45,000 nt of DNA from Symbiodinium natans (GCA_905221605.1 CAJNDS010002423.1:1-45000), one strand, 5' to 3'; shown: positions 28,096 to 37,531, counted from the first letter of the stretch. Numbers and translations: made by a program. The notes: generated by a model from the letters alone, not told the origin.

Positions 28096-28290
28096 GGGGT
28101 CGCTTCCGTCGAGCGACAGACCCCGAACGCTCGGCCGAGGGCCTTACAGCCCGAGCGCCCATACGAAAAGAGAGACGGAAAGGTGAGGGTTAAGCCTCAC
28201 CGTCTGTCCTGGATATTGGCCTTCCTTATGACAACGTCAGTACTCGAACAAGGGATGGCCGTACCCAGACCACCTTTAGCGTAGCTAAAG
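28096..28290. other. Cluster of four strong hairpins, no telomeric repeat
   Basis: Hairpins: GGGGTC.CGCT (28096-28104) with AGCG.GACCCC (28112-28124); CGCTCGG (28128-28134) with CCGAGCG (28151-28157); GGTGAGG (28182-28188) with CCTCACC (28195-28201), extended by GAC/GTC; and CTTTAGC (28274-28280) with GCTAAAG (28284-28290). The cluster could be an RNA gene or fold-back DNA. No family is recognised. Confidence 0.4.
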
Positions 28291-28345
28291 TATAACCCCA
28301 AATCGTCGGCTTTTGCTTTGTTTTGGGTTCAGGGTTTGCCTGGCC

Positions 28346-28366
28346 CCCCCCCCCCCCCCCCCCCCG
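28346..28366. repeat. Poly-C tract
   Basis: About twenty C interrupted by one G near the end. Downstream (28440-28540) an open frame includes QERLPVRGQEGATTSAW, possibly an exon, but boundaries are unclear. Confidence 0.9.
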
Positions 28367-28877
28367 CCGGGCCCTGTGCCCCTGGTGGCTGGATTCCTGG
28401 AGGGGGGCCGGCAGGCCGGTTGCTTGGGCTTGCCAGGCAGGAGCGCCTCCCGGTCAGGGGCCAGGAAGGTGCCACAACCTCAGCTTGGTCTAGCCCTGCA
28501 CCTGACCTTCAAGTACAGAAGGGCCCCTACGGGCCCTGACACGCCGAAGGCCCGAAAAGGGCCGAGGCTACCCCCAACTCCAGCCTAAACCCTAGCACCG
28601 CAAACTTTAAAAACATAGAAGGACGCGTCTGCGCACAAGAAAACAAATTCAATAAACCCTAAACCCTAAACGAGCATAGTTTGGGTGGCCGGGTGGGTTG
28701 ACGGTCAACGCGAGCGCGCGGCCCGGGTTGTTTCACACCCGAGCGCGTGCCCTCCCCGACACACCCAAAACCCTAAATCCTAAACCCGAAACCCGAAACC
28801 CAAAACCCTAAACCCTAAACCCTCTCGGCCTTGCAGGGGGGGGCCAAAGCCCCCCAAACCACTTTTGCCACGCCCAG

Positions 28878-28919
28878 GAAGCAGCTCGCGGAGAAGGAGG
28901 AGGACGGCTCATGCCCGGG
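28878..28919 (+). CDS. Exon island, unknown protein (14 codons)
   Basis: Acceptor CGCCCAG|G and donor CCGGG|GTTTGGG. One frame reads KQLAEKEEDGSCPG, another EAARGEGGGRLMPG; the first looks more natural. G-rich telomeric and GGGGGGTTT repeats follow to 29010. Confidence 0.4.
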
Positions 28920-29010
28920 GTTTGGGGTTTAGGGTTTAGGGTTTAGGGGGTTTGGGGGGGGGTTTGGGGGGGGGTTTGGGGGGGGTTTGGGGGGTTGGGG
29001 GGTTTAGGAG
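28920..29010. repeat. TTTAGGG array passing into GGGGGGTTTGG repeats
   Basis: Three TTTAGGG-like units and then GGGGGGGTTTGG units (about six), very G-rich on + and a candidate for quadruplex structure. Confidence 0.9.
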
Positions 29011-29164
29011 GTCTCGAGGTTGAAGCACCTGTTCTGACGAGGGGAGCAGAGGCCGGCGAGCCTGACATGAAATCCTGCAGGTCCTAGGCCCCATGCCTTC
29101 CAGCTTTTTCTTGCCACGACTTGAGGGCGTTGGGGTCCAGAGCTCGTGATGCAAACCCCTGCAG

Positions 29165-29347
29165 GAGAATTCACAGCTAGAGAAGCAGCTGACGAACATG
29201 GGCCGGTTGCCTCAGAATCCGGGTGGCGGAAGGAAGGCGGTCATGTGCCAAGCGCGCAGGGCAATATCAGTTCTGGCAACGGCCGAGGTCAGCAGCTGAA
29301 GCATTTGATGGAGGAAAACCGAAGGACGCATGTCGGGTTTATCCTAG
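29165..29347 (+). CDS. Exon region, unknown protein
   Basis: After CTGCAG|GAG one frame reads ENSQLEKQLTNMGRLPQNPG and stays open to a possible donor GAG|GTCAGC near 29287. Toward the 3' end another frame (AAEAFDGGKPKDACRVYPR) runs to CCTAG|GTACTGG and resumes after the element at 29348-29472 as WEHFMKLLATFTSHIERS and a stop. These may be two exons in different frames or a shifted gene. Confidence 0.4.
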
Positions 29348-29472
29348 GTACTGGATAAGGGGGACCCTTAAACGGGAACCCTTCTTAACTCTCTTCTGGC
29401 TCTCTTAAACAGGGACCTTATTCAGAGGGTCTATGTGCCCAAGGGTCCTCCTAATCCTATCCCCTATTTTAG
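29348..29472 (+). mobile_element. Introner-like element, 125 bp (GT-AG)
   Basis: The direct repeat AGGT occurs at 29346-29349 and 29471-29474. Imperfect inverted ends GGATAAGGGGGACCCTTAAACGGG and CCAAGGGTCCTCCTAATCC. Cutting from GTACTGG to TATTTTAG joins an open frame across the gap. The interior is shared with the element at 12275-12398. Confidence 0.6.
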
Positions 29473-29530
29473 GTGGGAGCACTTCATGAAGTTATTAGCA
29501 ACCTTCACCTCTCACATCGAGCGCTCCTAA
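29473..29530 (+). CDS. Possible terminal exon after the 29348 element
   Basis: G completes an AGG codon and the frame continues WEHFMKLLATFTSHIERS to a TAA at 29528-29530. Helix-like composition. It depends on the intron call at 29348. Confidence 0.4.
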
Positions 29531-30140
29531 ACCTAAATGCGCGAGGATGAAGCAGCAGCGGCGGATACAGGTCCGCGACGAGTGCCTTGGCCACCATAGC
29601 CACTGCCGATGGCTGAAGGTCCGAAATCCACAAATTTAGGGATTAGTTAGGGAGGTCCGACATGCCAACTGCAGGCCGCAAGAGTCAGAATCATTGAAGA
29701 TAACGTCTCGCCTGTTCTCTTTTCCTCGATGCAGAGCTGCACTGAACCCACGGTAGTGGGAGAAAACGAGCTTGAACCCCCCCTTCCCAGTTCGGGTCGG
29801 GTGGATGTTTCTTCCGTGCGTGTTTACAGGGAAGCCCTTCGCGCGGCAGTCCTTTAGTAATATGTCTGAATGTTTCAGTGTTTCAGAGGAAAGCCTTCAA
29901 TTCCTTTATCTGTTCATAGGAAATGCTTTCCTCTACGTAGGGTGCAACAGCATGTGCAGGTGTTTCATGAGAGAACAGGGAACACTGGCTTAGGGTTTAG
30001 GGTTTAGGGTCCAAGACCGGAATCCCCAAAGCCACTGCCAAGTTCCACAGCAGAGGAATGATCTACACAACATCTTGCACAAGGATGGAGTGGATGTCCG
30101 TGCGTTTGGCACAGGCCATGGGGAAGCCAGATCCGCAACG

Positions 30141-30237
30141 GTGGTTGTCAAAATGATGATCCCTTTTGGGGTACCCTAAATAGTAGGTGCCGTATTGTAT
30201 TAGGGATCCCAAAAGAGACCATCATTTTGACAACCAC
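30141..30237. mobile_element. Fold-back (MITE-like) element, 97 bp
   Basis: Perfect 18-bp inverted termini GTGGTTGTCAAAATGATG and CATCATTTTGACAACCAC, with further inner pairing (ATCCCTTTTGGGGTACCCTAA against TTAGGGATCCCAAAAGAG). No coding capacity. The stretch 29531-30140 before it has no supported gene. Confidence 0.75.
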
Positions 30238-30445
30238 CCACAGACCCTCTGAAGCCCTGAAGCCTTCAGCCATGCACCCCCAAACCCTCAAGTCCTTAAA
30301 GCCCGGGAAGCCCTCAGTCTGAACGCCTTGTGGCAGTGAGGTGGGGCGAAGAAGGGGTTTAGGGATGTAGCAGGGCGCCGAGGGTTTAGGGTTTTGGGTT
30401 CTGGAGTTGTAGGATTTGGGGCCCAGGGTCTAGGAACCTAAGCCC

Positions 30446-30494
30446 GAAACCCGAAACCCGAAACCCTAAAGCCTAAACCCTAAACCCTAAAGGG
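30446..30494. repeat. CCCGAAA/CCCTAAA array
   Basis: Three CCCGAAA then CCCTAAA units upstream of the exon at 30523. Confidence 0.9.
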
Positions 30495-30522
30495 GCTTAG
30501 GGGTTAGGGCTTGGGGTGGGAG

Positions 30523-30594
30523 GCCGCTTCAAGAGCATCGCCAACCTTTACCACGAGCTGGAGAACGGCACGTGCTGGCTCCAGGCCGGTCGGG
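30523..30594 (+). CDS. Exon island, unknown protein (about 24 codons)
   Basis: Acceptor GTGGGAG|GC and donor CGGG|GTTTAGGG. The frame reads RFKSIANLYHELENGTCWLQ then AGR. C-rich array before, G-rich array after. The other two frames are also open, so frame choice rests on composition. Confidence 0.5.
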
Positions 30595-30894
30595 GTTTAG
30601 GGTTTAGGGTTTTGGGTTTTGGGTATTGGGTTTTGGGTTTAGCTCGTCCCCCCGGTTCAGAGCACAGACCTGACTTCTAAAACGCACGAAAACCCCCAGC
30701 CTCGGCCCTATGAACCCAATTAGAGACCCTATAAACCCTAGAAACCCTATAAAACCCTACAACCCCACTTAAACCCTATAAACCCGATAAGACCTGCAGA
30801 ACCTTGCAAAACCCTCAAGACACCCTGCAAGCCCTGTAAACCCCATGAACCTGAATCCCAGACTTGACATTCCGACGCCACGAATCCTCAGTCA

Positions 30895-31060
30895 ACCCTA
30901 AAAACCCTAAAAGCCCTAAAAACCCTAAAAGCCCTAAACGCCCTAAAAACCCTAAAAACCCTAAAAACCCTAAAAACCCTAAAAACCCTAAAAACCCTAA
31001 AAACCCTAAAAACCCTAAACCCTTCAAACCCTGAACCCCAAAACCCCTAAACCCAGAATC
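30895..31060. repeat. CCCTAAAAA nonamer array
   Basis: About eleven copies of the 9-mer CCCTAAAAA, preceded by CCCTAAAAG units. This is a locally fixed variant. The minus frame across it encodes an artefactual GFL repeat. Confidence 0.95.
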
Positions 31061-31254
31061 CTGGCGTTCAGACGAATGACGCCGGCCGCATCGTCCGCGT
31101 CCTTGATGTTGTTGCCTGGCAGCAAGCCTGGTAGCGTGGCAGCGTGCTTCGTGGCGCGCGGCGTGTGCTTCGGCCCCCGCTTTCGGCTCCCCCCAACCCT
31201 GAACCTATGTTAGGAAACATCCCAGTACACCTCCACCCCCTGCCCAACATCCAG

Positions 31255-31302
31255 GTGTACCTGCTCATCAAGTTCAACGACATGCTTCTGGCCACTCGGG
31301 GC
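31255..31302 (+). CDS. Exon island, unknown protein (16 codons)
   Basis: Acceptor AACATCCAG|GTG and donor GGGGC|GTGACT, phase 0. The reading VYLLIKFNDMLLATRG starts with a hydrophobic strand. It begins a run of four phase-0 exons (31255, 31446, 31788, 31914). Confidence 0.55.
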
Positions 31303-31445
31303 GTGACTAGGGTTTGGGAGATTTCAGGCTTGGAGAGCTCTCAGTGGGGCTTTGATTCGAAGGTCCTCCCCTCCAAACTCAGGCCGAAACCCCCCCAAAC
31401 CCTAAGCCCTAAACCCAAAAGACCCCCCTCACTTATCCCTTTCAG

Positions 31446-31533
31446 GTGGAGTCCTACGAGCAGGATGGCGTGAACAACCGAATCCAGACGAAGAACCACC
31501 TCCCTGGGGTGCACATGGGGTTGAAGGCCCAGG
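31446..31533 (+). CDS. Exon island, unknown protein (up to 29 codons)
   Basis: Acceptor CCTTTCAG|GTG. The reading VESYEQDGVNNRIQTKNHLP continues GVHMGLKAQ. Possible donors are GGC|GTGAAC (31470) and GGG|GTGCAC. Confidence 0.5.
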
Positions 31534-31787
31534 GGGGGTGGGGGGAAACTTAGAGGGCTTCGAGCTTTTAGGGTCTAGGGTCTAGGCTTCGTGTATTTTT
31601 AGGGTTTGAAAGGGTTCAAAGGGTTCAAAGGGTTTAGGGTTTAGGGTTTCAGATGTCGGGTAGATGTAGGCTTCAAAGGGTTTGGGGTCTAGGTCTGGGG
31701 TTCAGGCTTGCGATTCTGCGTGCCGTTTTGGAGCTATCTCAGGGGTATCCCGGTTTTTTGGGGGAACCCCCCCCCCCCCCCCAACAG

Positions 31788-31835
31788 GTGTGTAACAAGA
31801 AGGGTATCTCAACAAGCTCCAAGCCGGAGAACTTT
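31788..31835 (+). CDS. Exon island, unknown protein (16 codons)
   Basis: A poly-C tract (about 31768-31782) and AACAG form the acceptor; donor CTTT|GTTTAC. The reading is VCNKKGISTSSKPENF, phase 0. Confidence 0.5.
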
Positions 31836-31913
31836 GTTTACAAAACTTGTCAGCTCTTATGCCCCCCTTATACCCCCCCTTTATACCACCGTTACACCTG
31901 ACCAGCAAGCCAG

Positions 31914-31985
31914 GAGACTTCGATGCAGGAAGTGCTCCACAAGTGGTTCGAGACGGGCCTCCAGGCACTCGTGCAAGAGCGCCTA
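31914..31985 (+). CDS. Exon island, unknown protein (24 codons)
   Basis: Acceptor AGCCAG|GAG and donor CCTA|GTGTTC. The reading ETSMQEVLHKWFETGLQALV then QERL is a convincing amphipathic helix. Phase 0. Confidence 0.6.
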
Positions 31986-32409
31986 GTGTTCAGGGGTTGA
32001 GGGTTTAGGGTTTAGTGCCGGGTTCATAGAGTCATAGAGGCTTTGGAGTCTAGAGGGGGGTTTGTCCAAAAAATGAGGGATTGGAACCTCTGCAATTCTA
32101 GTGTATGTTCTCTTTCTGTCCGTTCTTCGAACGTCCTTTGCTATCTCTGCTTCTCTCGTGCTTCCTTTCTTCGTTCCCATTCCTTCTGCTGTATTTAACT
32201 TTATCTTCCTCCCCTTCCGTTCTTCATGCTTGCGTCTGTACCTGGTTTGTTATTTCTTCCTGTCAGTTCCGAGTGCTTCGCCTATCCCCCCTAAATAAGC
32301 TAGGCCCCAATCCCCCAGAACCCCAAAAGCCTCCAAACCCCTCTAGCATCCCCCAACTCCGAAAACCTCTTCGACCCCCCCCCCCCTCCCCCCCCCCTCC
32401 CCCCTCCCC

Positions 32410-32640
32410 AAAACAACCTAAACCCTAAACCCTACGCCCAATCCTTAAGCTAAACCCAGAGCACAGAACCTTCAACTCAAACCCTAAACCCTAAACCCTA
32501 AACCCTAAACCCTAAACCCTAAACCCTAAACCCTAAACCCTAAACCCTAAACCCTAAACCCTAAACCCTAAACCCTAAACCCTAAACCCTAAACCCTAAA
32601 CCCTCAACCCTCAACCCTAAACCCTAAACCCTGAACCCTA
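32410..32640. repeat. Long CCCTAAA array
   Basis: About twenty perfect units at 32480-32605 plus degenerate flanks, followed closely by a coding island. Upstream, 32375-32405 is a poly-C/T tract. Confidence 0.97.
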
Positions 32641-32649
32641 AAAAAGCAA

Positions 32650-32733
32650 GAAAAGAAGAAGCGCCCAAAAATACTAGAGCTCCGGCAGGCCGACATCTCC
32701 AAGTTCATCGAGACCGAGGACGCCCTTACCTAG
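32650..32733 (+). CDS. Exon island ending in a stop, unknown protein
   Basis: The frame reads QEKKKRPKILELRQADISKF then IETEDALT and TAG (32731-32733). Lys-rich then acidic. It could be a terminal exon or splice before the stop. The CCCTAAA array ends only about 10 nt upstream. Confidence 0.5.
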   Translation, partial: EKKKRPKILELRQADISKFIETEDALT

Positions 32734-32786
32734 CGTGCCGAAGCCTGGGGGGAGGCGGAGGGCCCCAGGCTCTTCGGGTGTCCAGT

Positions 32787-32892
32787 TTGGGGTTTAGGGT
32801 TTAGGGTTTGGGGTTTAGGGTTTTGGGTTTGGGGTTTAGGGTTTAGGGTTTAGGGGTTTAGGGTTTCAGGGTTTCAGCGTTTAGAGGGTCCA
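32787..32892. repeat. TTTAGGG/TTTGGGG array
   Basis: About thirteen mixed units on the 3' side of the exon at 32650. Confidence 0.95.
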
Positions 32893-33113
32893 GGGTCCAG
32901 GCCGGAAGAAGCCGAAGCCTTGCGTACCATGCTAGGAGCCGTAATCCCTATAGCACCCAGACCAGCCAAGGTGGAGATTTCATCGAGGACCCTATAAGCC
33001 CCCTAATGCCCTGAGCCCCCACACACTAAACCCCAAACCCTGACCCGAAACCCTAAACCCTAAACCCGAAACTTGAAACTTTAAATCTTAAGTCTTAAAT
33101 CTTAAGCCCCCAG

Positions 33114-33149
33114 GAGATGCCAGTCTACGTGGCCGACGCGGCCCCGCAG
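33114..33149 (+). CDS. Very short exon island (12 codons)
   Basis: Acceptor AAGCCCCCAG|GAG and canonical donor CCGCAG|GTGAGC. The reading is EMPVYVADAAPQ, phase 0. Degenerate CCCTAAA/TCTTAA repeats precede it; TTTAGGG follows. Confidence 0.55.
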
Positions 33150-33179
33150 GTGAGCCTCCTGACCGAGGCGTCGAGTTCG

Positions 33180-33420
33180 GGGTTTGCTGAGGATTTAGGG
33201 TTTAGGGTTTTGGGCTTAGGGGTTAGGGTTTAGGGTTTAGGGCATTGGGTTTAGGGTTTAGGGTTTTGGGTTTTGGGCTTTGGGTTTAGGGTTTAGGGGT
33301 TCAGGGCCAAGAAGACAGGGTGGGAACCCCCCAACAAGCAGAAGGGGGTTTAGGCTTTGGGGTTGAGGGTTTGGGGTTTAGGTCTTGGGGTTTGGGGTTT
33401 GGGGTTTAGGGTTTAGGGGA
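33180..33420. repeat. TTTAGGG/TTTTGGG/TTTGGGG arrays
   Basis: Three blocks of mixed units separated by a short GC-rich piece (33306-33345). The stretch 33421-33845 after it has poly-G and poly-C tracts (33480-33489, 33547-33560) and no supported gene. Confidence 0.9.
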
Positions 33421-33847
33421 ACTCAGGAACAAGGCAGATGTCTACGGATATAGCCAGGCCTTTGGATGGACTGCGGAGGGGGGGGGGGGTTTGAGGGGGT
33501 TTTGGGATTCTGGCCTTCCGACTTGCTGTGGCCGCTTCAAAGACGCCCCCCCCCCCCCCCCGTTCTCCACATGGGTTCAGGGGTGTTAAGGTTTGCGTTA
33601 ACGCCTCAAATCCGCACACCCCGACGCAGAGGCCTACCCCATTCCCTGCGTCGTCCAGCCGCCTGGCAGCAGTTTCGTGGGCTTTGGGAGGACGTTTTCC
33701 GGAAGTGTCGACTCCATGTGTAACCCCTAAAGCCCCAAGAGGCCCCAAAGTCCCTGGATCTCTTGCAGCATGCTTTTTTCCCCCTTTGCCCGGCAGAAGA
33801 ACCTCCGCAACTGTCTTGGGGTTCGTTTCGGGAACCCTGAATTCCCC

Positions 33848-33930
33848 AGACCCGAAACCCTAAACCCTAAACCCTAAACCTTAAACCCCAAACCCTAAAC
33901 CCCAAACCCCAAACCCTACACCCTTGGGGT
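33848..33930. repeat. CCCTAAA array
   Basis: About ten units with CCCCAAA variants. Confidence 0.9.
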
Positions 33931-34033
33931 TTGCGGCTTTGAGGCTTGAGGTGTTTGCGGGCTGAGAGTGTGGGGACTGTGTGGTTGGGTGGGGTTTGGT
34001 GTTGAGGCATGGGCTCTTGCAGTGGGCTTCAGG

Positions 34034-34325
34034 GCTAAACCCTAAACCCTAAACCCTAAACCCTAAACCCTAAACCCTAAGCCCTAAACCCTAAACCCTA
34101 AACCCTAAACCCTAAACCCTAAACCCTAAACCCTAAATCTTAAACCCTAAACCCTAAACCCTAAACCCTAAACCCTAAACCCTAAACCCTAAACCCTAAA
34201 CCCTAAACCCTAAACCCTAAACCCTAAACCCTTAACCCTTAACCCCCTTAACCCTTAACCCTTAACCCTAAACCCTAAACCGTAAACCCTAAACCCTAAC
34301 CCCAAACCCTAAACCCTAAACCTAT
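34034..34325. repeat. Longest CCCTAAA array in the window
   Basis: About forty units, mostly perfect, with a CCCTTAA block near 34230-34265. It lies 5' of the exon-like island at 34356. No subtelomeric context: unique sequence follows. Confidence 0.98.
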
Positions 34326-34355
34326 TTAGGGCCTTGAGCCGGTGAGCCCAACCAG

Positions 34356-34439
34356 GCAGAGCCAGGGGACCTTCAACATTCCAGACAAGGACGTGGAGCT
34401 GTACAAGGACAGTTGGCCTGCGAGAACTGCAGCGATGGC
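34356..34439 (+). CDS. Exon island, unknown protein
   Basis: Acceptor CCAACCAG|G. The best frame reads QSQGTFNIPDKDVELYKDSW then PARTAAMA. The 3' boundary is not clear (GGACA|GTTGGC is one option). Confidence 0.5.
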
Positions 34440-34504
34440 CCCCAAACCCGAAGCTGCGTTAGAGGACTCTGGACCACCCTTCCCCTCCATCATACCCTAA
34501 ACCC

Positions 34505-34655
34505 GACGTAAGCCCTGAACCCAAACCCTAAACCCTAAACCCTAAACCCTAAACCCTAAACCCTAGACCCTAGACCTTAAACCCTAAACCCTAAACCCTA
34601 AACCCCAAACCCTAAACCCTAAACCCTGAACCCTAAACCCCACTTTAGGGTTTAG
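34505..34655. repeat. CCCTAAA array with a terminal TTTAGGG unit
   Basis: About eighteen units, then a single inverted TTTAGGGTTTAGA, upstream of the exon at 34686. Confidence 0.95.
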
Positions 34656-34685
34656 ACTTAAAGCCCCCCCCAAAACCCCGCAAAG

Positions 34686-34760
34686 GAGCTCTTCTCGAAG
34701 ATTGGGCTTCCCGGCGGGAAGCCTTTCTTCACCACGGTCAAGGCGCACCCTTCTCAGGAG
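34686..34760 (+). CDS. Exon island, unknown protein (25 codons)
   Basis: Acceptor GCAAAG|GAG and donor CAGGAG|GTTGCG, phase 0. The reading is ELFSKIGLPGGKPFFTTVKA then HPSQE. CAGGAG recurs at the acceptor of the next exon (35293-35298). Confidence 0.6.
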
Positions 34761-35229
34761 GTTGCGGGGGTGGGGTTCTGCGTTCTATGGTTGAGTAACC
34801 CGGAGCCTAAGCCTAGTCTCAATTTTTTTTCAGGGTCATGATGCTTTAGACCTTTTTTTGCCGGTTGTTGCCGCGTTCTTTTCATTCCTGCCCGGGGGGG
34901 GGGGCGTCGTGCGGAGCTGCTTGGTGAGGAGTTCTAAGACTCAGGGTGTATTTAGGATTCAATCCCGGAGTGTGGGATCAGCCCTAAGCCCCGTGTTTAG
35001 AAGCCATGGGCGATCTTTTTGTAACTCCCACTACTTACCTTTATTCTCACACTGTTGCGTAGAATTCGGGGAGCTCTAAACTCTCAACCCTCAAACCCCT
35101 CTAGCTAGCGAAAGCCTCAACATAGTCAACCCCTCAACCCAAACCCACGCCCCCAAGCCCAGAATCCCCCTAATGAAGCCCCAAAACCCCCACTTCCTTA
35201 TCCTACCTAAGCCCCGAATTTCCCCCAAA

Positions 35230-35290
35230 GCCCTAAACCCTAAACCCTAAACCCTAAACCCTAAACCCTCAACCCTGAACCCTAAACCTT
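35230..35290. repeat. CCCTAAA array
   Basis: Eight units up to the acceptor of the exon at 35296. The stretch 34761-35229 has no supported gene. Confidence 0.95.
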
Positions 35291-35295
35291 CACAG

Positions 35296-35372
35296 GAGCC
35301 CGATGGCACCTCGATCACCCGCTTCTGGCGCTGGGAGCGACTCAAGACCTGGAAGGCCGAAAGAAACGATCG
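35296..35372 (+). CDS. Exon island, unknown protein (25 codons + 2 nt)
   Basis: Acceptor CCTTCACAG|GAG and donor GATCG|GTTTAGGG. The reading EPDGTSITRFWRWERLKTWK then AERND is Trp/Arg-rich. One of the clearest cases of a C-rich array, exon and G-rich array in direct contact. Confidence 0.65.
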
Positions 35373-35425
35373 GTTTAGGGTTTAGGGTTTAGGGTTTAGG
35401 GTTTAGGGTTTAGGGTTTAGGGTTG
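35373..35425. repeat. TTTAGGG array at an intron 5' end
   Basis: Seven nearly perfect units starting at the donor. Confidence 0.97.
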
Positions 35426-35623
35426 ACAGCCCTGAACTCCCCCGCCCAATTACCCAGGCCTCGAATTCAGACTCGCCCCCCAAACCCGGAGCTTCCTGCC
35501 AGGGTTTCGGGTTGGGGGGGGGGTGGAGACTAAACCTTTAAACCCAAAACCCTGAACCCTGAACCTTAAACCCTAAACCCTCAACCAACCTAGCCTAACG
35601 GAAGGTTTTCCCGAATCGAACAG

Positions 35624-35680
35624 GCCAACGCTACCAGCTCTGGGAAGAAAGGCGCGACGCAGATTCAGGACGGGCCCTGG
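35624..35680 (+). CDS. Exon island, unknown protein (19 codons)
   Basis: Acceptor AATCGAACAG|GCC and donor CCCTGG|GTCTAGGG (a degenerate telomeric unit). One frame reads ANATSSGKKGATQIQDGPW. Joining phase from 35372 would instead give a basic PTLPALGRKARRR frame, so the order or frame is unsettled. Confidence 0.45.
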
Positions 35681-36061
35681 GTCTAGGGTCTAGGGTTTGG
35701 GGTTTAGGGTTTAGGGGTTTAGGGTTTAGGGTTCTTCAGGGCTTACGGCTTCGGGTTTCGGGTGCCCTCTTCCTTGAGGATATCGAGTTGGCACCCCTCG
35801 TCCTGAGCCCGAAACCCTCCTAAGTCCCTGAATCCCTAGAATCCCCTGAGCCCTGAAGTGTTGGGCTTGCTCTTTGGGTGATGACCGGTTTTCCCTCAAC
35901 CCTACACACCAAAACCTTAAACCCCCAAAGCCTAAACCATAACCCCTAAAACCCCAAAGCATCCAAACCCTCCAACTGAGGTTCGAGGTAGCATGGGGTA
36001 TTTCTTATGTTCCCTTTGTTTGGTTGAAGTTCATGTTCAGGAATATTCTCAGAGGTTGTAG

Positions 36062-36185
36062 GGCTGCCGTGCCGACGGCCGCGTAACATTTGGCGAGCCT
36101 AGCCTCGCAGACGGGACGGTCTGTTGCATGGAGCAGGAAGGCCAAGGCCACGGCATCCGCCACTACAAGGGCCCCCGTCGAGGAC
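36062..36185 (+). CDS. Exon island, unknown protein (about 41 codons)
   Basis: Acceptor AGGTTGTAG|GGC. The frame reads GCRADGRVTFGEPSLADGTV, then CCMEQEGQGHGIRHYKGPRR; donor GGAC|GTTGAG. Cys/Gly-rich with several His. No telomeric array is adjacent. No family is recognised. Confidence 0.5.
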
Positions 36186-36189
36186 GTTG

Positions 36190-36660
36190 AGAGCGATTTC
36201 TGGCGGCCTTCCTTTGCGACCGGGGCTCGACTCCGCCATGCTCCTTGATCCTCCTGTTCAGCAGGTGACTGGTCTCGGCTTCACGTCCGTTTTAACAAGG
36301 AGTCCTGTTTGGGACGTAGGGTGCCATGTGTGGCTGCGTTGCCGATGACAAGCTGAATCTCAGAGAAAGCGACAGTGGTGGGGAGCTAGCACGAATAAAC
36401 CCAGAGTAGATCAGAACAGCGATAAATACAGGCTTGTGGCGGATGCTTGGGCAGCATTGTGATTTTGTTTAGAGGTGGAAGGTGGCTCAGACATGTTACA
36501 GGCTCTCAGTACTCCACGACAACTTTTTCGCCCGGCTCCTACTCCAGGGCTGCACCCAAGATCCTACCTTAACTATATCCCCCTTGGGAATTATTTCTCA
36601 TTGTTGTTTATGTAAAACCCGAGAGGATATAAAAACACATTAAGGTTCTAAGGGGAGTAG
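36190..36660. other. Unassigned stretch
   Basis: No telomeric repeat and no supported exon. CTACCTTAACTATATCCCCCTTGGG near 36564 and CTAAGGGGAGTAG near 36648 weakly resemble inverted ends. Confidence 0.5.
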
Positions 36661-36662
36661 AG

Positions 36663-36800
36663 AAACCCTAAACCCTAAACCCTAAACCCTGCTCAGTTGC
36701 TCAGACTCAGAGATAGCGCCGAGTAAACCCTAATCCCTAAACCCTAAACCCTTAACCCGAAATCCTCAACCCTAAACCCTAAACCCTAGACCCTAAACCC
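36663..36800. repeat. CCCTAAA arrays
   Basis: Two short arrays (about 36664-36690 and 36724-36800) upstream of the exon at 36818. Confidence 0.9.
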
Positions 36801-36817
36801 AGTTAAGATGTGTGCAG

Positions 36818-36923
36818 CCCTGTGAGGATGTGTCGGTCACCTGCGCGAAGCTCTTCAAAGACCACCCGCGTGCGGAGATCTACCAGAGGCCCGTGTGCGA
36901 CAGAGGGACCTCTGTGCACAGGG
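36818..36923 (+). CDS. Exon island, unknown protein (about 35 codons)
   Basis: Acceptor TGTGCAG|CCC. The reading is PCEDVSVTCAKLFKDHPRAE, then IYQRPVCDRGTSVHRG; donor CAGGG|GTTTAGGG. Three Cys. The C-rich / exon / G-rich layout is clear. Confidence 0.6.
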
Positions 36924-37050
36924 GTTTAGGGGTTAGGGGTTAGGGTTTCGGGTTGGGGTTTAGGGTTTAGGGTTTAGGGTTTAGGTTTAGGGTTTAAGGG
37001 TTTAGGGTTTAGGGTTTAGGGTTTAGGGTTTAGGGTCTAGGGTTTAGGCT
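36924..37050. repeat. TTTAGGG array
   Basis: About sixteen units. Confidence 0.97.
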
Positions 37051-37169
37051 GGTGTTCTGAACCGGGCCCTCTGAGCCTTCTGCACCCAAAGCCTCCAGCG
37101 TTTTACGCAGCTGGAGGACGTTCCAAGTTCGGGGTGTCTTCCTATCAGGATTCCTTAGGCCAAAAAGGT

Positions 37170-37195
37170 TCCCCCCCCCCCCCCCCCCAAAAAAA
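37170..37195. repeat. Poly-C/poly-A tract
   Basis: About eighteen C followed by eight A. Frames across it are artefacts. Confidence 0.95.
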
Positions 37196-37317
37196 AACAA
37201 GAAACACAACAAGATACGACCCTGCAAAGCCGCCTGGCAGTCGGAAACTGAGGAGCACGAGAACCTTGAGAGCCGTAGTAACAGCAATGCTACTCTAGAC
37301 TCACCGTGGACCCCAAA

Positions 37318-37410
37318 CCCTAAATCCTAAGTCCTAAGTCCTAAGCCCGAAGCCCTATGCCCGAAGCCCGAAGCCCGAAGCCCTACGCCCTAAGCCTAAG
37401 CCTTAAGCCC
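37318..37410. repeat. CCCTAAG/CCCGAAG array
   Basis: Variant heptamers CCTAAGT, CCCGAAG and CCCTACG in local blocks. Confidence 0.85.
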
Positions 37411-37479
37411 TCCTAGACATCCCCCACGGCCTAAAGCAACCAAAGCCTGAACAAGAAGCCTTGGAGGCTGCTTTTGCAG

Positions 37480-37509
37480 ATGTTTGAGGTCTTCGAGGCC
37501 GCGCCATGA
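37480..37509 (+). CDS. Possible terminal exon MFEVFEAAP
   Basis: The strong acceptor GCTGCTTTTGCAG|ATG leads to nine codons and TGA (37507-37509). It could instead splice at GAG|GTCTTC after three codons. Confidence 0.4.
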   Translation: MFEVFEAAP

Positions 37510-37531
37510 GACCTTCCCTACACGGTTTCCA

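Noticed and set aside
30815-31027. Minus-strand GFLGFLGFL ORF
   Set aside because: It is a translation of the CCCTAAAAA nonamer array.
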